Below, one piece after another: positions 15,661 through 18,168 of a stretch of 18,168 nucleotides of DNA. The notes under the pieces are model-generated. The model saw only the letters and a list, made by a program, of their open reading frames with translations, did not search any database and was not told the DNA's origin. Position 1 is the stretch's first letter. Every line of letters starts with the position of its first letter. Made by a program: the position numbers and the translations under genes. This DNA is from Deltaproteobacteria bacterium (GTDB lineage: Bacteria; Desulfobacterota; Deferrimicrobia; Deferrimicrobiales; Deferrimicrobiaceae): NCBI GenBank assembly GCA_003105225.1, contig PQAK01000164.1:1-18168 (forward strand), in the 5' to 3' direction.

Positions 15661-16635
15661 ATGATCCTTCAATATCTCGATTTCGAGAAGCCGATCATCG
15701 ATCTGGAGAGCCGCCTGGAGCAGCTTCGCCGGGTCGATGACGGCACCGACAAGAATCTCCGGGAAGAGGTCGCCAAGCTCGACAAGAAGATCGGCAAGAT
15801 CCGCAAGGAAATATTCTCCAACCTGACCCGCTGGCAGATAACGCAATTGGCTCGCCATCCGAATCGGCCCTATATGCTCGATTATGTAAACCATTGCTTT
15901 AAGAATTTCCTGGAGATCCACGGCGACCGCGCGTTTCGCGACGACCCTCCCGTCATCTGCGGGTTTGCGGAGCTCGAGGGCGAACGGGTGGTGGTCATCG
16001 GCCAGCAGAAGGGGCGCAACACCAACGAGAAGATCCACCGCAACTTCGGCATGGCGAACCCGGAAGGGTACCGCAAGGCCCTCCGCGTCATGAAGCTGGC
16101 GGAGAAGTTCCGCCTGCCCGTCGTCACCTTCATCGACACCCCGGGCGCCTTCCCGGGGATCGGCGCGGAGGAGCGGGGCCAGTCCGAGGCGATCGCGCGG
16201 AACCTCCTGGAGATGTCGCACCTCAAGACCCCGATCGTCGTGGCCGTCATCGGCGAGGGGGGGAGCGGCGGGGCGCTGGCCATCGGCGTGGGGGACGAGA
16301 TCCTGATGATGGAATACGCCATCTACTCCGTCATCTCCCCGGAAGGGTGCGCCTCCATCCTCTGGCGCGACACCGCGCGCGCGGAAACCGCGGCGGAGAT
16401 GATGAAGATCACCGCCCCGGACCTCAAGAAATTCGGAGTGGTGGACCGGATCGTCCAGGAGCCCCTGGGCGGGGCGCACCGCGACCACAAGGCGGCCGCC
16501 GACGCGCTCAAGGTGGCGCTCGTGGAGACGCTCTCCGCCCTGCGCCACCTTTCCCGGCAGCAGCTCCTGGACCGCAGGTACGCGAAGTTCCGCGACATCG
16601 GGCTGATCAAGCGGAAGGCGGGCGGCAACGGGTGA
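15661..16635 (+). CDS. accA: Acetyl-CoA carboxylase carboxyltransferase subunit alpha
   Basis: Cytoplasmic alpha half of the carboxyltransferase that, with AccD, makes malonyl-CoA for fatty-acid synthesis. The 324 residues match the usual 315-325. The N-terminal part is helical (DFEKPIIDLESRLEQL), followed by LARHPNRPYMLDYV, FLEIHGDRAFRDDP, the crotonase-fold oxyanion region TFIDTPGAFPGIGAEERGQ, GEGGSGGALAIGVGD and the AccA signature SVISPEGCASILWRD. The start is ATG with AAGGAGAG upstream. About 15838-15905 uses noticeably AT-rich codons for this window. The stop overlaps the pheA start as GTGA. Confidence 0.97.
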   Translation: MILQYLDFEKPIIDLESRLEQLRRVDDGTDKNLREEVAKLDKKIGKIRKEIFSNLTRWQITQLARHPNRPYMLDYVNHCFKNFLEIHGDRAFRDDPPVICGFAELEGERVVVIGQQKGRNTNEKIHRNFGMANPEGYRKALRVMKLAEKFRLPVVTFIDTPGAFPGIGAEERGQSEAIARNLLEMSHLKTPIVVAVIGEGGSGGALAIGVGDEILMMEYAIYSVISPEGCASILWRDTARAETAAEMMKITAPDLKKFGVVDRIVQEPLGGAHRDHKAAADALKVALVETLSALRHLSRQQLLDRRYAKFRDIGLIKRKAGGNG

Positions 16636-17705
16636 CGGTGGACCGCCTGAGGGAGCTGCGCGCGGAGATCGATCGGCTGGACGACGAGATGCTCTCCCTT
16701 CTCAACCGCCGTGCGCAGGCGGTGATCGAGGTGGGGAAGCTCAAGTCGGAGCGGAACCTCCGGTTCTACGTGCCGGAGCGCGAGGTCGAGATCCTGCGGC
16801 GGATCTCCGGGGCGAACCCGGGGCCGTTTCCCACCGAGGCGCTCAAGGCGATCTACCGGGAGATCATCTCCGCATCCCTGTCGCTGGAGAAGCCGCTCTC
16901 CGTGGCCTTCCTGGGGCCCAAGGCGACGTTCACGCAGCTGGCGTGCCTCAAGCACTTCGGGGAGAGCGCCGACTATGTCCCGCAGATCAACGTGTCGGAA
17001 GTGTTCCAGGCCGTGGAGCGCGGCGTCGCCGACTTCGGCGTCGTGCCGATCGAGAACAGCAGCGAGGGGATCGTCAGCAACACCCTCGACATGTTCGTCG
17101 ACCACAACCTGCTGATCTGCGGGGAGATCCTCGTCGAGGTGGCGCACGACCTGCTGAACGTCACCGGCGACATCGACCACGTGAAGAAGGTCTACTCCCA
17201 TCCCCACGCCATCGCCCAGTGCCGCGGGTGGCTCGAGAGGAACCTGCGCGCGATCCCCGTATTCGACGTGGAGAGCACGGCGCGGGCGGCGGAGCTCGCA
17301 GCGGACGACCCGTCCGCCGCGGCGATCGCGGGGGAGGCGGCGGCCAAGATCTACGGGTTGAAAAGCATCCGGAAGCGGATCCAGGACAACACGAACAACT
17401 TCACCCGCTTCATCATCATCGGGAAGATCGCCCCGGAGGTGACCGGCAACGACAAGACCTCGATCCTGTTCGCGGCGCGGGACGAGGTCGGGGCGCTCCA
17501 CCTGATGCTGGAGCCGTTCGCCAAGTACAACGTGAACCTGACCAAGATCGAGTCCCGCCCCGTCAAGACGAAGGCGTGGGAATACCTCTTCTTCCTCGAC
17601 ATGGAAGGCCACATCTCGGCCGAGCCGGTGGCGAAGGCGGTGGACGAGCTGCGGACGCGGGCCCAATACTTGAAAATCCTGGGATCCTATCCCCGGGCCA
17701 TCTGA
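16632..17705 (+). CDS. pheA: Bifunctional chorismate mutase / prephenate dehydratase (P-protein)
   Basis: Converts chorismate to prephenate and then to phenylpyruvate, the committed steps to phenylalanine. The 357 residues carry three domains. The AroQ chorismate mutase spans about 3-85 (LRELRAEIDRLDDEMLSLLN, YVPEREVEIL). The prephenate dehydratase spans about 90-265 (GPKATFTQLA 95-104, PIENSSEGIV, and the catalytic TRF motif at 258-260). The ACT domain spans about 277-350 with ESRP (307-310), which binds phenylalanine for feedback control in this family. The start is GTG 16632, overlapping the accA stop; GTG 16638, two codons on, is an alternative. It is followed by a DAHP synthase gene. Confidence 0.95.
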   Translation: MTVDRLRELRAEIDRLDDEMLSLLNRRAQAVIEVGKLKSERNLRFYVPEREVEILRRISGANPGPFPTEALKAIYREIISASLSLEKPLSVAFLGPKATFTQLACLKHFGESADYVPQINVSEVFQAVERGVADFGVVPIENSSEGIVSNTLDMFVDHNLLICGEILVEVAHDLLNVTGDIDHVKKVYSHPHAIAQCRGWLERNLRAIPVFDVESTARAAELAADDPSAAAIAGEAAAKIYGLKSIRKRIQDNTNNFTRFIIIGKIAPEVTGNDKTSILFAARDEVGALHLMLEPFAKYNVNLTKIESRPVKTKAWEYLFFLDMEGHISAEPVAKAVDELRTRAQYLKILGSYPRAI

Positions 17706-17764
17706 CCGCTGCCCGGGAGTGGCCGTTCGGCCGTGCGGACGGGGGATAAAAGGAGGACCGATCC

Positions 17765-18168
17765 ATGATCATCGTGTTGAAGGCAGGCGCGACCGACCGG
17801 GAGATCCGGCTGATCGAAGAGAAGATCAAGTCCCACGGGCTCTCCGCCCACATCTCGAAGGGGACGGAGCGGACGATCATCGGCGCGATCGGGGACGAGC
17901 GGCACGTGGACGCCGAGGCGTTCGAGGGGCTGGAGTACGTCGAGAAGGTCCTCCGGATCCTGAAGCCCTACAAGCTGGTCAGCCGCGATTTCCAGAAGGA
18001 GGACACCGTCATCACGGTCCGGGGCCAGAAGATCGGCGGGGGCGCCCTGGCGCTCTTCGCGGGGCCCTGCTCGGTCGAGGGCCGCGAGATGATGGTGGGG
18101 ATCGCCGGCAAGGTCGCCGCGGCCGGGGCCACCTTCCTGCGCGGGGGGGCGTTCAAGCCCCGCACCTC
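17765..18168 (+). CDS. aroF: 3-deoxy-7-phosphoheptulonate synthase, type I-beta, 5' part (runs off window)
   Basis: DAHP synthase, the first enzyme of the shikimate pathway, joining PEP and erythrose-4-phosphate. The 134 visible residues, of about 338 expected, show the N-terminal ferredoxin-like domain (about 1-70, MIIVLKAGATDREIRLIEEK) found in the Thermotoga/Bacillus type. The start of the barrel follows, with FAGPCSVE (98-105) and FLRGGAFKPRT at the edge. The ATG has AAAGGAGG upstream. It follows pheA by 59 bases on the same strand; this pairing puts entry and exit of phenylalanine synthesis in one transcript. The aroF symbol follows common database use for this type. Confidence 0.93.
   Translation, partial: MIIVLKAGATDREIRLIEEKIKSHGLSAHISKGTERTIIGAIGDERHVDAEAFEGLEYVEKVLRILKPYKLVSRDFQKEDTVITVRGQKIGGGALALFAGPCSVEGREMMVGIAGKVAAAGATFLRGGAFKPRT

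Noticed and set aside
17706..17764. Attenuator or riboswitch between pheA and the DAHP synthase gene
   Set aside because: Only a tiny GGCCG/CGGCC hairpin is present in 59 bases, with no leader peptide or T-tract.

Overview
The window is GC-rich (by eye roughly two-thirds G+C) and densely coded, with many overlapping stop/start pairs. It holds 15 protein genes, two of them cut by the window edges, and two tRNA genes. The gene set (Liv-type ABC importer, STAS-MlaE lipid transporter, FBP aldolase/phosphatase, bifunctional PheA next to a type I-beta DAHP synthase) and codon style suggest an uncultivated Desulfobacterota / Deltaproteobacteria-like Gram-negative. This assignment is inferred from gene content only.

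Positions 1-9253 are transcribed leftward. From its promoter side, the block begins with tRNA-Cys, then a four-gene MCE/Mla outer-membrane lipid transport operon (STAS-MlaE permease, MlaF ATPase, MlaD substrate-binding protein, PqiC-like lipoprotein), then tRNA-Leu(UAA). A complete branched-chain amino-acid-type (Liv) ABC importer follows in the order binding protein, LivH, LivM, LivG, LivF. Directly behind it is the start of a class I CoA-transferase A subunit. The Liv cassette plus CoA-transferase looks like one uptake-and-activation operon for an amino or organic acid.

Positions 9398-18168 are transcribed rightward: a UDP-glucuronate-4-epimerase-like SDR (TTG start), FBP aldolase/phosphatase translationally coupled to it by ATGA, glucose-6-phosphate isomerase, mutL, miaA, then accA behind its own promoter candidate, pheA (GTGA overlap with accA) and the first part of a DAHP synthase gene. 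FBP aldolase/phosphatase and Pgi are consecutive gluconeogenic steps that feed hexose phosphates towards sugar-nucleotide synthesis. pheA and the DAHP synthase are the end and entry of aromatic amino-acid synthesis.

Two things stand out. First, the CoA-transferase frame contains a single in-frame TGA (285-287), with family-like sequence continuing in the same frame on both sides. Just after it is a hairpin whose loop position and leading G fit the published bacterial SECIS model, so it is a candidate selenoprotein; a nonsense mutation or sequencing error is the rival explanation. Second, related imperfect palindromes abut the CCA ends of both tRNA genes, suggesting a REP-like repeat family tied to tRNA 3' ends. 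No CRISPR array, insertion sequence, phage gene or rRNA was seen.
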